Under the pieces are notes generated by a model. It was not told the DNA's origin. It did not search any database and saw nothing but the letters and a program-made list of their open reading frames with translations. A DNA stretch of 64,000 nt from Elysia chlorotica (taxonomy: Eukaryota; Mollusca; Gastropoda; Plakobranchidae), in the NCBI GenBank assembly GCA_003991915.1, contig RQTK01000002.1, forward strand, positions 1,408,503 through 1,472,502. Reading direction: 5' to 3'. Positions within the stretch are counted from its first letter, which is position 1. Each line of letters starts with the position of its first letter. The position numbers were made by a program, and so were the translations under genes. Positions 42,701 through 63,729 of the stretch are shown here, piece after piece.

Positions 42701-45474
42701 NNNNNNNNNNNNNNNNNNNNNNNNNNNNNNNNNNNNNNNNNNNNNNNNNNNNNNNNNNNNNNNNNNNNNNNNNNNNNNNNNNNNNNNNNNNNNNNNNNNN
42801 NNNNNNNNNNNNNNNNNNNNNNNNNNNNNNNNNNNNNNNNNNNNNNNNNNNNNNNNNNNNNNNNNNNNNNNNNNNNNNNNNNNNNNNNNNNNNNNNNNNN
42901 NNNNNNNNNNNNNNNNNNNNNNNNNNNNNNNNNNNNNNNNNNNNNNNNNNNNNNNNNNNNNNNNNNNNNNNNNNNNNNNNNNNNNNNNNNNNNNNNNNNN
43001 NNNNNNNNNNNNNNNNNNNNNNNNNNNNNNNNNNNNNNNNNNNNNNNNNNNNNNNNNNNNNNNNNNNNNNNNNNNNNNNNNNNNNNNNNNNNNNNNNNNN
43101 NNNNNNNNNGGCATGAAGTCAGTCATTTCTTTTCGGTTTAGCGATAGCATGCTGGCCGACGATTTCGGTTTACCGTAGGTTTCATATAAGGAAAAAAAGA
43201 AGGAAAACCGCAATTATTTCAATTTCTTTTCGGTTTAGCCGTTTTTTCGGATCATCCGTTTTCAGTTTAAGTGTGTTCCACTGTATTACAGGTGTGGACC
43301 TCGTCTGTTCTGAAAAGCACTTTAGTTATAAATTGCAATTCTATTTTTACAGCGGAGAGCAAGACTTTATTGTAACAATTCCCTACACCAAACATAGGTG
43401 AACCATAAAATTTTGGTCAGAATTTGTAACAGATTTACAATGATGCAAGCATAATAATTTATAGTCTTTGGAAATGCAACTTTTTCAACAATTTAGCCAT
43501 TTCAGGCTGCATAATAAAACTCTGGAAAACAAGCCTTAATTTTGAATAGCTGAATTAAAAGTATTTATGCTTTTTTTGTTTCCTAGTTGTTGTTTTTTTG
43601 GTACTATTTATCTTATTTTCTCCTCCATAATTTTTTTTTTAATAACCATCATTCTGGGCTCTTGTCCGAGCATGTTCTCTTTAACAATGTTCTTCGGGCC
43701 TTGAGATGCTTTTTGAGTGGATTTCGTGAACTATCACATAAAGGCATTAACTATTCCTCTTTTTGTCTGGGTGTATGATTTCAGGAGAAATTTGCATTAA
43801 TTTTGTTCATTTCATTTATTTCTTCATATCCTAAAATTTAATCCTTTGCCTGTTTTTTCTTCTTTCATTTCTTCATAGCCTTTTTAAGGCGTTTTACTTT
43901 TATTCATTTATTTTATTTTCAAAAATCATGAAAATATGGATACAAAAAACACCAACTACTATCAAAAGGATTGATAACAATAATAATAATAATTTACAAT
44001 AAGAACAATAATAGTAACAACACTACTGCTACCACTGCTACTACTAATTAATGCTTACTTTTTAAAATTATTATTATTATTATTTTGTTAATATTCTTCT
44101 TTTGCCAAAAAACAATACACATCAAAACATACAGCTGTGTTGATCACACACAAATGCGTTACCCTGTATTGCAACATTATATTATAAGGTTATTCAAAAT
44201 GATAAAGCTATTAAAGAAAACACTTTGTAACAGTTACATCTGTTAGTTTTGGACCTTCCCCCTTGCAGCCCACCTAGTGTAAACTATCATTAATTTATCT
44301 TCTAACTTTGATTTTCTATAATTTCAATACATTAACTATACAGGAAATCCGAAATTTAAGGATTTTAGTTAATTTCAAAATTCAGTTGTTTTGTCAGGTT
44401 TCAGACACCAATTTTTAGGAATGGCTCAAGAGAATATACATTTTTGATAAAATATATATAATATATATATGATACAACATATTATAGAAACATGTCCAGC
44501 CCACACTCCAACAATAGACACACTAAAGAGTCAATGCACAAAAGAAAACATCAAATTCACAGCAGAAGAAGTGCTCAAGCCAAGAAGCTCATCCACGATA
44601 ACCAACATGGTTAAAAAACTAGTACTAAGAGGTCTAATAAAATCCCTCTAAACATCGACAGAGATATACCCCCGGACCCCCCACCGCCTTCCTCTACCTA
44701 TCTCCCAAATGGAAAAAAACAACAACAAACGACGCGACAAAATCACTACTGGAAAGCTAGTGGCAAAACAAGATACCCCCCACCCCCCCCTTAGACAGAA
44801 GCACCCCAACTAGAGGGAGGCAGTAGACCCAACAGAATGTTAAGCCATGCATCCTGAACACTCCCAAACATACCCTCGCAACCGATCAGTATGTCAAGAG
44901 GATACGTATAAACCAAAGCCCTGGGACCAAAATGTTGAAAATAACAAAACTGAGCACCCCCCTTTTCCTATTTATTTATTTATTTGTTTATTTATTTAGT
45001 TATTAACTTTTTTTCTCCCCCCCCCCCCCATCCCCCGACTTGACGATGGAAACTATAGAGACATCAAAATATTAAGAATGAAAACAGACTAATCATGACG
45101 TACCCAATGGTACCATACCCAAAATGGATACAATCGGGAGGTGGAAACAATGCAATGAATGACAGTGGAAGCAATGGTCATAGTATCACTTGTGTCACTC
45201 CAGAGTGGTAATAAGAGCAACTGAAGCAACAATCGTGGTAATCCAAATAATGGTAGGGTTATCAATAAAAGTAATAATATAGGTAGCAAAAATAGCGGCA
45301 GTAAGACCGACGATGATAATAATAGTAGTGGTGGTGGAATTAATGATGAGGGTGGTCATAACAATAATGGTGATAATAATAATAATAATAGTAATGGTGG
45401 TAATAGTATTAATAATGGTAGTAGTGATGATGGTTATATGGTAATCATTGTAATAGTGATGGTGGTAGTGGTGG

Positions 45475-45518
<44 letters not shown>

Positions 45519-46831
45519 GTAATGATAGTATTAGTGGTAGTAGTGATGGCGGTGGCAGTAGTGGTAGTAGTGGTGGTAATGTTAATAGTTTGGTGGCAAT
45601 GATAGTAATAGTTGTACTGTATTAGTGGTAGCAGTAGTTGTAACAATAGAGATGTGATTGTAGTGATAGGGGAAGTAGGAGTGGCAGTGGGGTTGGTAAC
45701 AACAATGACATGGGTATTAATAAAAAGGGTAACGATAATCATAATGTAATAATTAGCAGCAAGATTTAAAAAAAAAAAAAATTAACTACTGCTGACGTAG
45801 TAGGAATGGCTATGGCGGGTAGGTGGTGATCGTAGGAGCTGCAATAGCCACAGTAATATTGGGAATCGTGGAACAATATTTAATTAAAATACCAATAGGG
45901 TAATACCCCCAGTTTTAACTATACAGCCATACCAGCTGCACCTATTTCTTCAATCTCCCGTCTCACTTCTAAAAAGAAAATTAAATGTATTTATATAAAC
46001 CTAACCTTACCCGCCCTCCTAGCACAGTTTGTCTTATCTGTCTCAACCTATCCTCCCTTTCCACTTTAGAACCTCCAAAATTAGGTAACCCCATACATAA
46101 GAGGACCAGCTTCGTAGTAATAGGATGAACCAGCATAGGATCTATCATGTCTTGCCTTCATCCTGAGCTTTTGTCTTCTGTCAACGCCACCTGTCGCCGT
46201 ATAGGATCCCCCAGGGGAACCTAGGAGATGTTAAACCCGGAGAATGGTAGAGAATACTCTCCCTCCCTCTATAGAGAACATAATTTCTAAGCTCACTATT
46301 AATAATAGTATGACTATGAAGGGGAGGTTTAGGGAGGCACCTCTTGCAACAGCATGACAATGCCATTTAGTGGTCTTAGTTTTAGTCTAAGGGTTAGAGT
46401 AGGTGGGAATAATGGTGCTCTCAGTCTCAACAGGCTATGTTCAAGGGGGTTGCCAAAAGATTTTTCATAAAATATTGTGATTGAGTGTTAGGAGGTGTGT
46501 CTGAAAAATACAAACATGAACGAACATAACTTCCGGTAAGCGGCTCTGGTCCTCAAAGACGTTTACCTGAAGAGATGCCTGGAATCCAGACTTACCGCAA
46601 TTTAACATTCGGTATATTTACATTTATAAAATTGATTGGATAAATGATGAGTGGAATTGTGCTGTTTTGTCTAAGTTGTCTAATACTGTAACTAAAGTGA
46701 GATAGATCAAGAATCTAGATCTAGGTCTAACGTCCGTTCCTTCATTCAACATTGAACCAATTTTAGTTACATTTCTTAAAATAAAATTCTTCGCTTACCC
46801 AAAAGTTATCCGCAAAAGAGGGCGACGACAT
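15821..46831 (-). CDS. FCHO2: FCHO1/2-like F-BAR and mu-homology endocytic adaptor (whole gene, 26 exons)
   Basis: FCHO proteins bind PI(4,5)P2 membranes as F-BAR dimers, activate AP-2 through a disordered linker, and recruit Eps15 and intersectin through a C-terminal mu-homology domain, starting clathrin-coated pits at the plasma membrane. Twenty-six minus-strand exons join in continuous phase to about 912 codons (human FCHO1 and FCHO2 are roughly 890 and 810). Residues 1-265 are the F-BAR domain ([20 protein letters not shown]); 266-605 form a Ser/Pro-rich linker with a basic Lys stretch, [13 protein letters not shown] and DLLG; about 640-912 are the mu-homology domain ([50 protein letters not shown]). 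The ATG was chosen because exon 1 ends in the conserved NFW joined to G of exon 2. An in-frame TGA interrupts exon 26 and the terminal exon is uncertain. Invertebrates usually have one FCHO gene, so assignment to FCHO2 rather than FCHO1 is not meant strictly. Confidence 0.95.
16917..17119 (-). CDS. FCHO2: FCHO exon 25 (mu-homology domain)
   Basis: It encodes [20 protein letters not shown] then [20 protein letters not shown], aligned with [20 protein letters not shown] and VVPVDGGVTNMQSLPPAIW. Phase 2 out, donor gtaaaa. Confidence 0.97.
17784..17916 (-). CDS. FCHO2: FCHO exon 24 (mu-homology domain)
   Basis: It encodes [20 protein letters not shown] then [18 protein letters not shown], matching SEQNPAASYYNVDVLKYQ of FCHO2. 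Donor gttatc, phase 0. Confidence 0.97.
18361..18610 (-). mobile_element. tRNA-derived SINE, full length with 12-bp TSD
   Basis: On the minus strand the element starts with a tRNA-like head: A-box-like tggtcttggggta, then B-box-like ttcgaatcctg. A body follows (ggtgtcagtataatgta, ccccgccctg) and a tail ending ttaaaccaactcaacaaa. Both sides carry the identical target duplication ggaagaagttga (18349-18360 and 18611-18622). It lies in FCHO intron 23. Confidence 0.9.
19335..19490 (-). CDS. FCHO2: FCHO exon 23 (mu-homology domain)
   Basis: It encodes [20 protein letters not shown] then [16 protein letters not shown], aligned with CIVKITGDMTMSFPSGIIKV and FTSNPTPAVLCFRVKN. It joins directly to exon 24 in frame. 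Confidence 0.97.
20302..20498 (-). CDS. FCHO2: FCHO exon 22 (start of mu-homology domain)
   Basis: After a Ser/Asn linker it encodes [20 protein letters not shown] then [14 protein letters not shown], aligned with RGPSPVSLGNQDTLPVAVAL and TESVNAYFKGADPT of FCHO2. Phase 2 out, donor gtacgt. Confidence 0.97.
20789..21006 (-). CDS. FCHO2: FCHO exon 21 (Ser/Pro-rich linker, residues 534-606)
   Basis: It encodes [20 protein letters not shown] and a long Ser/Pro/Asn-rich run ending [18 protein letters not shown] is another short hydrophobic/acidic endocytic-type motif. Phase 0 out, donor gtaatg. Confidence 0.93.
21851..21963. mobile_element. Short foldback MITE (Tigger/mariner-like ends)
   Basis: The arms are inverted: cacctgtccatggtaaccac faces gtggtcgccatggacaggtg, with gttgac and gtcaac at the outer ends. 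The gtggtcgccatggacaggtgg motif recurs at 30964-30985. It lies in FCHO intron 20. Confidence 0.65.
22690..22855. repeat. Compound microsatellite: C-run, (CTGT)n, (TC)n
   Basis: A C11 run, an uninterrupted CTGT array of about 15 units (from 22764) and a TC array occur in sequence in pyrimidine-rich DNA of FCHO intron 20. Confidence 0.97.
23105..23191 (-). mobile_element. tRNA-like SINE head (distinct family)
   Basis: On the minus strand tagtggtctagtggtat is A-box-like and gggttctaatcccac is B-box-like. The spacing is longer than in a tRNA and no acceptor stem pairs, so a SINE head is more likely than a tRNA gene. It lies 40 bases from the FCHO exon 20 donor. Confidence 0.45.
23233..23399 (-). 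CDS. FCHO2: FCHO exon 20 (linker with clathrin-box-like motif)
   Basis: It encodes [20 protein letters not shown] followed by Pro/Ser/Asn-rich sequence ending [14 protein letters not shown] fits the clathrin-box pattern (L-hydrophobic-x-hydrophobic-acidic). Phase 2 in, phase 1 out, donor gtaagc. Confidence 0.92.
23651..23718 (-). CDS. FCHO2: FCHO exon 19 (basic linker, residues 456-478)
   Basis: It encodes [20 protein letters not shown] then TL, two basic clusters followed by Ser/acidic residues. Clean tcag acceptor and gtgagt donor, phase 0 in, phase 2 out. A bipartite NLS would look like this, but a membrane or AP-2 contact is equally possible. Confidence 0.82.
23951..25116 (-). mobile_element. 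TIR DNA element filling FCHO intron 18 (family T, copy 1)
   Basis: The ends are short inverted repeats (tagctgccaacttttg against ctgattggcagctgtgccta). Internal segments match the reverse complement of 56327-57825 along its length: aagcaaatacagattttg, acgatataaaaggtagc, gctcacctgaccacacatca, and a GA array in the same place. No transposase is seen. It makes up about 80% of the intron. Confidence 0.8.
25154..25284 (-). CDS. FCHO2: FCHO exon 18 (residues 412-455)
   Basis: It encodes [20 protein letters not shown], then [18 protein letters not shown], matching KKYRIEIKPMHP and LDELKVSIGNITLSP in FCHO2. Phase 0 out, donor gtaagt. A transposon begins about 40 bases into the following intron. Confidence 0.96.
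25550..25600 (-). CDS. FCHO2: FCHO exon 17 (residues 395-412)
   Basis: It encodes [17 protein letters not shown], corresponding to ENHFYSSSDSDSED of FCHO2, a likely casein-kinase-type acidic/Ser stretch. Phase 1 both ends; donor gttggt. Confidence 0.95.
25601..25799 (-). other. FCHO2: U12-type (minor spliceosome) intron of FCHO
   Basis: The 199-nt intron starts gtatccttt, a perfect match to the U12-type 5' splice site, and has tttccttgac at 25619-25610, matching the U12 branch consensus TTCCTTRAC. The branch adenosine is about ten bases from the 3' AG, the short spacing typical of minor-class introns, and the region lacks a strong polypyrimidine tract. Termini are GT-AG. Confidence 0.88.
25800..25851 (-). 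CDS. FCHO2: FCHO exon 16 (residues 378-395)
   Basis: It encodes [17 protein letters not shown], matching IPDVDEEGYSIKPE of FCHO2. It ends at phase 1 in a donor reading gtatccttt, the U12-type consensus. Confidence 0.95.
26337..26405. repeat. Short tandem triplication
   Basis: Three copies of agtcattctcatatattta with a few linker bases (period about 30), in FCHO intron 15. Confidence 0.9.
26829..26850 (-). CDS. FCHO2: FCHO exon 15 (22-nt microexon, residues 370-377)
   Basis: This 22-nt exon encodes the end of V then DAESQDG, between tag and gtaagt. It restores phase 0 before exon 16, giving the acidic run that precedes VDDEGY. Confidence 0.85.
27288..27363 (-). CDS. FCHO2: FCHO exon 14 (Lys-rich linker, residues 345-370)
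   Basis: It encodes [20 protein letters not shown] then DVES. A Lys-rich block at this place, followed by an acidic DVES-like stretch, fits LPGIIKKEKDAESVE in FCHO2 and could add electrostatic membrane contact (inference). Donor gtaagt, phase 2. Confidence 0.88.
29728..29811 (-). CDS. FCHO2: FCHO exon 13 (linker, residues 317-345)
   Basis: It encodes [20 protein letters not shown] then VKLRVSRT, a Ser/Pro-rich stretch leading into the basic segment of exon 14. Strong cag acceptor and gtaatc donor, phase 1 both ends, and much more GC-rich than the flanking introns. May be alternative. Confidence 0.75.
30838..31006. mobile_element. Fragment of a TA-flanked TIR element
   Basis: It contains gtggtcgccatggacaggtg and ends ggttcgactg followed by TA, matching the terminal pattern CAGTCGAACC of pogo/Tigger-like elements. 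The left end was not found. It lies in FCHO intron 12. Confidence 0.5.
33234..33484. mobile_element. Small TIR element (MITE) in FCHO intron 12
   Basis: The left end gatgaatcaggcacaagtcg is the inverse of the right end cgacttgtgccttattcacc; the outermost bases are variants of gtgaggcaaccagggtgaa. Related ends occur at 33184-33206, 33636-33668, 39808-39850 and 41620-41662. Confidence 0.65.
33727..33744 (-). CDS. FCHO2: FCHO exon 12 (18-nt candidate cassette microexon)
   Basis: Eighteen bases between cttacag and gtaaag encode DPAPFT in the frame set by exons 11 and 13. Because 18 is divisible by three and both flanking junctions are phase 1, skipping it keeps the frame. Support is splice sites and phase only; no protein conservation is recognised. 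Confidence 0.6.
34978..35112 (-). CDS. FCHO2: FCHO exon 11 (linker, residues 266-311)
   Basis: It encodes [20 protein letters not shown] then [20 protein letters not shown], corresponding to the GLIEFEE start of the linker. Low complexity and acidic/basic, as expected of a disordered region. Donor gtgagt, phase 1. Confidence 0.92.
35393..35489 (-). CDS. FCHO2: FCHO exon 10 (end of F-BAR, residues 234-266)
   Basis: It encodes [20 protein letters not shown] then [12 protein letters not shown], matching QVHEEF...FAESKGTGKERP. It closes the F-BAR fold and ends at phase 1 before gtagaa. Confidence 0.95.
35879..35990. repeat. GA-rich tandem repeat
   Basis: GATAGAGAGAG and GACGAGAGGGAG blocks alternate with a period near 40 bases, after a short TA array, in FCHO intron 9. 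Confidence 0.9.
36161..36259 (-). CDS. FCHO2: FCHO exon 9 (F-BAR, residues 201-233)
   Basis: It encodes [20 protein letters not shown] then [13 protein letters not shown], matching FQDIEETHLIHIKEII and the IGQ of FCHO2. Exactly 33 codons; donor gttggt. Confidence 0.94.
36602..36681 (-). CDS. FCHO2: FCHO exon 8 (F-BAR, residues 174-200)
   Basis: It encodes [20 protein letters not shown] then MIGSCH. Its acceptor tract is an unbroken run of 17 T preceded by an AT dinucleotide array. Ends at phase 0 before gtaagt. Confidence 0.94.
36687..36727. repeat. A17 run plus (TA)n at an exon acceptor
   Basis: On the minus strand this is an AT array followed by 17 T and the exon 8 ctcag, so it is the acceptor's pyrimidine tract. 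Confidence 0.95.
37365..37389 (-). CDS. FCHO2: FCHO exon 7 (25-nt microexon, residues 166-174)
   Basis: This 25-nt exon encodes AEGKYKKA plus one base. It sits between cag and gtaagt and is needed to link exons 6 and 8 in frame; together they read [16 protein letters not shown], like KKATDTYKSLVEKY in FCHO2. Confidence 0.92.
37591..37671 (-). CDS. FCHO2: FCHO exon 6 (F-BAR, residues 139-165)
   Basis: It encodes [18 protein letters not shown] then SASAKDIEK, aligned with SKENYNAKCVEQERLKKEG of FCHO2. Phase 0 at both ends; donor gtactt. Confidence 0.94.
38229..38300 (-). CDS. FCHO2: FCHO exon 5 (F-BAR, residues 115-138)
   Basis: It encodes [20 protein letters not shown] then ALHK, corresponding to the family's EVAGTLEAVQTIQSITQALQ. 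Exactly 24 codons, phase 0 at both ends. Confidence 0.94.
38632..38773 (-). CDS. FCHO2: FCHO exon 4 (F-BAR, residues 67-114)
   Basis: It encodes [18 protein letters not shown], then a helix ending [10 protein letters not shown], parallel to LGTFAPVWDVFKTSTEKL in FCHO2. Phase 2 in, phase 0 out, donor gtgatg. Confidence 0.95.
39623..39697 (-). CDS. FCHO2: FCHO exon 3 (F-BAR, residues 42-67)
   Basis: It encodes [17 protein letters not shown], matching the family's TIEEAYARAMTKLAKSA helix, and ends NTPQVG at phase 2 before gtaagt. Confidence 0.95.
40533..40696. repeat. 82-bp tandem duplication
   Basis: Two adjacent units are almost identical (cctgcctaaggaaactgaga ... cacatgtttttcttc), in FCHO intron 2. 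Confidence 0.95.
42095..42186 (-). CDS. FCHO2: FCHO exon 2 (F-BAR, residues 12-42)
   Basis: It encodes [18 protein letters not shown], then [11 protein letters not shown]. It aligns with [18 protein letters not shown] of FCHO2, the first F-BAR helix. Acceptor cag, donor gtaaac, ends at phase 2. Confidence 0.96.
42620..43109. other. Assembly gap (490 N)
   Basis: The gap follows a TC microsatellite and precedes a TIR fragment, inside FCHO intron 1. No FCHO coding sequence is expected to be missing, since exons 1 and 2 join in phase. Confidence 0.99.
43110..43283. mobile_element. TIR element remnant adjoining the gap
   Basis: It carries two copies of tttcttttcggtttag (about 43126 and 43222) and ends gtgttccactg followed by TA, the end pattern of Tigger-like elements. 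The other end is probably in the gap. Confidence 0.5.
44440..44655 (+). mobile_element. Possible LINE 3' fragment
   Basis: A 60-codon frame starting at 44469 reads [20 protein letters not shown], resembling the EH-x-LLECP stretch after the reverse transcriptase of many non-LTR elements, and ends in a stop. No RT is present upstream. Low confidence. Confidence 0.35.
45299..45760. repeat. Cryptic trinucleotide repeat tract
   Basis: Interspersed AAT, GGT and AGT triplets include a pure AAT block (about 45478-45516). Its apparent frames are simple-sequence artefacts. Confidence 0.9.
46799..46831 (-). CDS. FCHO2: FCHO exon 1 (start codon, residues 1-11)
   Basis: The exon encodes [11 protein letters not shown] and ends in a gtaagc donor at phase 0. 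The ADNFW ending matches the start of F-BAR domains (ENFWGEK in vertebrate FCHO2), and the next exon supplies the following Gly. The base at -3 of the ATG is A. Intron 1 (42187-46798, 4.6 kb) follows and holds the assembly gap. Confidence 0.88.
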
Positions 46832-47311
46832 TTTTATTAATCGTTTTCAATCAACTACATTTGCTAACGAATCCATTGAAAACAAAAAGAAATAGATCTA
46901 TTGATCCATATGACCATCTCTGTTTCGCCTAAGCATAAAACTGTAAGCTAGTAATTATAGAGATAAGCTTACAGACTGCTTCAGATGGCGTTTATTTTGG
47001 CCTGTCGCGCATGACCATGGGGAGATAAGTTATGATTTCGCGATTTGCCTTTTTCTAGAGGTTTTGGGTCAAAACAGTTTTAAAACATGTAAATTGATTA
47101 GAATTATTTTAGTAGTTATCTCTACTCCTGGTCAGAAAAGTGTATCTCTTTAAAAAAAAAAGACCCTAATGCCCGGTAGTTCAATCGAGTAATACTCTCG
47201 ATTAAACAAGAAACCGTAGATACCTTGAATTGATTAATTTTTCGAACCCAATTTTTTCCTTCTTTCGAAGACAGTCTTGTTGAAACCCACAGATCATAGG
47301 TGAGATTATTA

Positions 47312-47373
<62 letters not shown>
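47312..47373. repeat. (TTA)n microsatellite
   Basis: About 20 TTA units in the divergent promoter region. Confidence 0.97.
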
Positions 47374-47375
<2 letters not shown>

Positions 47376-47695
47376 TGTCATTATTTTTTTACTGTTAAAA
47401 CAAGTATCATTTTTGTAACCTTTAGAATTTTTACCAAGAAAATTATCACCCTGGCATATTCAATTTTTCAGGAAGAGACTGAAAACGAAAGAGAAAGTTC
47501 ACCTACAATATTTAGTACACTGTGCAGTGTGCAGTGAGCAGCGTTGAATGGTCGTGGCCGACGAATGCATGAATTTTCACAATACGCTACTGCATAATTA
47601 TTAGCATTCTGGTGGATCTTTGGAAGAATATCCACTCTAGAAACTTATGAACAGGTAAATTATATTTTTACGGTTTTTATTACCACCATTTAGAC

Positions 47696-48075
47696 AGAAA
47701 TATGGCACTCCTTGAGTTTATGGTCCCTAGCCTGTAGTCGATCAAATGGGTGGCCGTGCGGAATTCGATAAGTAAAATTGAATACAATACCAACCAGACG
47801 TATCTAGATCTAGATCTAGATCTACTCCCTGTCTTTTTATTAAATATAATTTTTCATTTAAAATTGAATGAAAAACTTGCCAGCTGTACTCACTATCTTT
47901 TTTTAAATTATTGTATTGTCATGATTTGATTGTAATTTGTTTTCAATTGCTTAAAGTTAAACACAGTGCAGGCTGGGAAGGGGAGGGAACAAACATATTA
48001 AACATACTCACACTCTGGGAGGGAACAAGCATACTAAACACACTCACACTCGCTTGCTCTGTCTGTCTCTTTCTC

Positions 48076-48116
<41 letters not shown>

Positions 48117-48240
48117 CTCTCCACAGGTGGACTTACTCTGGTGTAATCGAATCCTACCCTCGCTCCTCGAATTCCGCCCACCCACCCATTTGATCACCCA
48201 CAGGTTTGGGACGACAAAACTTAAGGAGTACCAGAAATAT
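47696..48240. mobile_element. TIR element (about 545 bp) in divergent promoter region
   Basis: The left arm (47696-47770) and right arm (48167-48240) are inverted: ctccttgagtttatggtccc against gggacgacaaaacttaagga, then gatcaaatgggtgg against ccacccatttgatc, then gaattcg. It holds a TAGATC array, a 35-bp tandem duplicate (47978-48050) and a TC array (48066-48121). No transposase is seen. Confidence 0.75.
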
Positions 48241-48930
48241 TGTGATAGATACATTCTAGACATCTTTTTTAACTGTTTATATCTATTCTAGATTTAGATT
48301 AAATCGAAAATATAGGGGGCCTCTAAAACTAAATCTAGATCAAGTTATATTTCATTTAAAATAACTTTAAAAGAATATTTAGAATATGCTTTTAAAAGGC
48401 TTAATACAAGTCTTGTAAACATGAAGTTGTAAAAAATTCAAAGATCTAGTTAAGAGGCAGGCACAGCTTTCTATTTCTATCAAAGCATTATTCTCAATTT
48501 ATATTAAGGTAATGTATTAACCCTTTTCTGTGTAATACGGCCAAATTCGGCTAAAAAAAATTCCATAGTCTCCTTTATTACCCGACACCTGGCCAGTATT
48601 CAAACCGGGCAGATATGGCCTGGAGGTTTCCCTTCAGCAGTGTGATCTATTTTGGGTTGAATTTGACTAGATCAGTTAAAAATAGATCTAAACTTTGTAA
48701 TCGTTGTATATATATCACATTGTTATTCCTGGCCCAGAATAACACAGAATTTGCCACTGAGGCAGCTCTTGCAAGCATAAGGGTTGAGCAGTCTTTCAAT
48801 ACGCCTGTTCTAGACTAGACCTAGCTTTGGGTTCGAACTAAAACTTGTTTCTTTTTATTTGTATGATGATTGCTGATATTTATATGGTACAGAGCTGGAC
48901 TATGAATTTAAAGTGGAAAAAAGCGGTGAC

Positions 48931-48992
48931 ACCAAAGATTTGAATCTTGGACCTCCTGCTCCTCAGTGCCGAGCACTGGAGACTGAGCTATC
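48931..48992 (-). mobile_element. tRNA-like SINE head
   Basis: On the minus strand gatagctcagtctccagtg is A-box-like and caagattcaaatctttggt is B-box-like at tRNA-like spacing. Flanking sequence does not form an acceptor stem, so it is a SINE relic rather than a tRNA gene. Confidence 0.5.
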
Positions 48993-50232
48993 TTTATGCC
49001 CCTACCAAGCCAAAGCTAATAATATTTAATTTAGATCTACATCTCACGAATTTCTGTACAAATATTAGGCCAGATTTTTTGCCACCTGCCGAGTATCTTA
49101 CCGTCTGCTTGAAAAGGCAGGTCACATGAGGCGGTAATGATCAAAGATTAGATTTAAGCGAGGCACTGACAGTTACAGTACTTGCTGGCCTGCTATCCAA
49201 ATAATCTAATTACGGTGTAAAAGTGAACCAATTACAATTACAAACAAACATTCACAGGAATAGAACAGGCATCAGTTCAGCATGCAATGTAGCCAGCGCC
49301 TCTTTCACATCAGTGTATGTGTGTCTGTCTGCCATTTTGTCTCGTGGGGCGGCGTTTGACACTTCTGTGTGAATCAGTCAAAGCTTGGCTTTCATCACCT
49401 TCACCTACCTCAATGGTCCAACCATCTTTATACACGGGGACTAAACACCAACAGGTTACCCAAGATATCTGCAGGGGGTATCTTGATCCTTCCTCAGCCC
49501 TCTCCTTTCTTAGAGATCCAGGCCATCATCAGTGATATAACTGTCATAATGTGAGAATCCTCCAAACTATTCATTGATTTCGTTGGTTAACCCTTTAAAA
49601 TCATGTACACCCATTCACAAGTTTTTCGCATGATAGAAAAATGATCAATAAAAAGGGTATGAAGGCCCACTACTAGTGGTAGTTTGTTGGCACCCCGCAG
49701 TACCCAGTTGGGAAGTGCTTGGCCAGTGAGGTAGCTGCAAGCAGAGCCAGTAGTTCTTTCACAGGGTGCAGCCAGCTGGCGTGCCGCGCTTTATGGGTTA
49801 ATTATAATAGTGCTCTATACTTAGAGCCTGGACTAAAACTAGGCCATTAGTGTTGGTATTAAAATCACACTGATAAATTTTCCACACTATTCATGGAAAA
49901 AAGTTGTAGTAATCCATATCTCCACTTATTATTTTTATCTCTACATTGCCAGTTTTAGACAAAAATGGCCAAGCAGTTATTTGTCAATGTGTTCTTATAA
50001 AACTGTATCCCAGTGCTGAGAACCATCTTTGTTTTCTCTTGGCAATTAATATTTAAGTTTTTTGTTCAGAAATTTTGAAACATTTTAAAAAGACTGTTTG
50101 TATACTAGAAACTCGAAGGATAACCATACAGTTTTTATCACTTATTTTTTTTTAAACAAAACAAAAATACTTCAAATTTGCGATGCTATGAAAATCTTGA
50201 ATTTTTGTATCTTTCTTTTACAGGCAGGCAAA

Positions 50233-63729
<13,497 letters not shown>

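Larger units (their letters stand above)
46832..50232. promoter_or_regulatory. Divergent region between FCHO and WDR36 start codons
   Basis: The two start codons face away from each other across 3.4 kb, so both promoters and 5' noncoding exons should lie here. No TATA box or other core element could be assigned with confidence. The stretch contains a TTA array (47312-47373), a TIR element (47696-48240), TAGATC repeats (47803-47825), a tRNA-like SINE head (48931-48992) and otherwise unremarkable AT-rich DNA. The WDR36 5' exon must end upstream of the acceptor at 50223. Confidence 0.6.

Noticed and set aside
48931-48992. A genuine tRNA gene.
   Set aside because: Box-like motifs are present but no acceptor-stem pairing or clear anticodon arm could be found, so it is treated as a SINE head.
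48615-49554. Small open frames of 60-72 codons in the divergent region.
   Set aside because: They overlap in several frames, lack recognised similarity, and have no supporting splice or initiation context.
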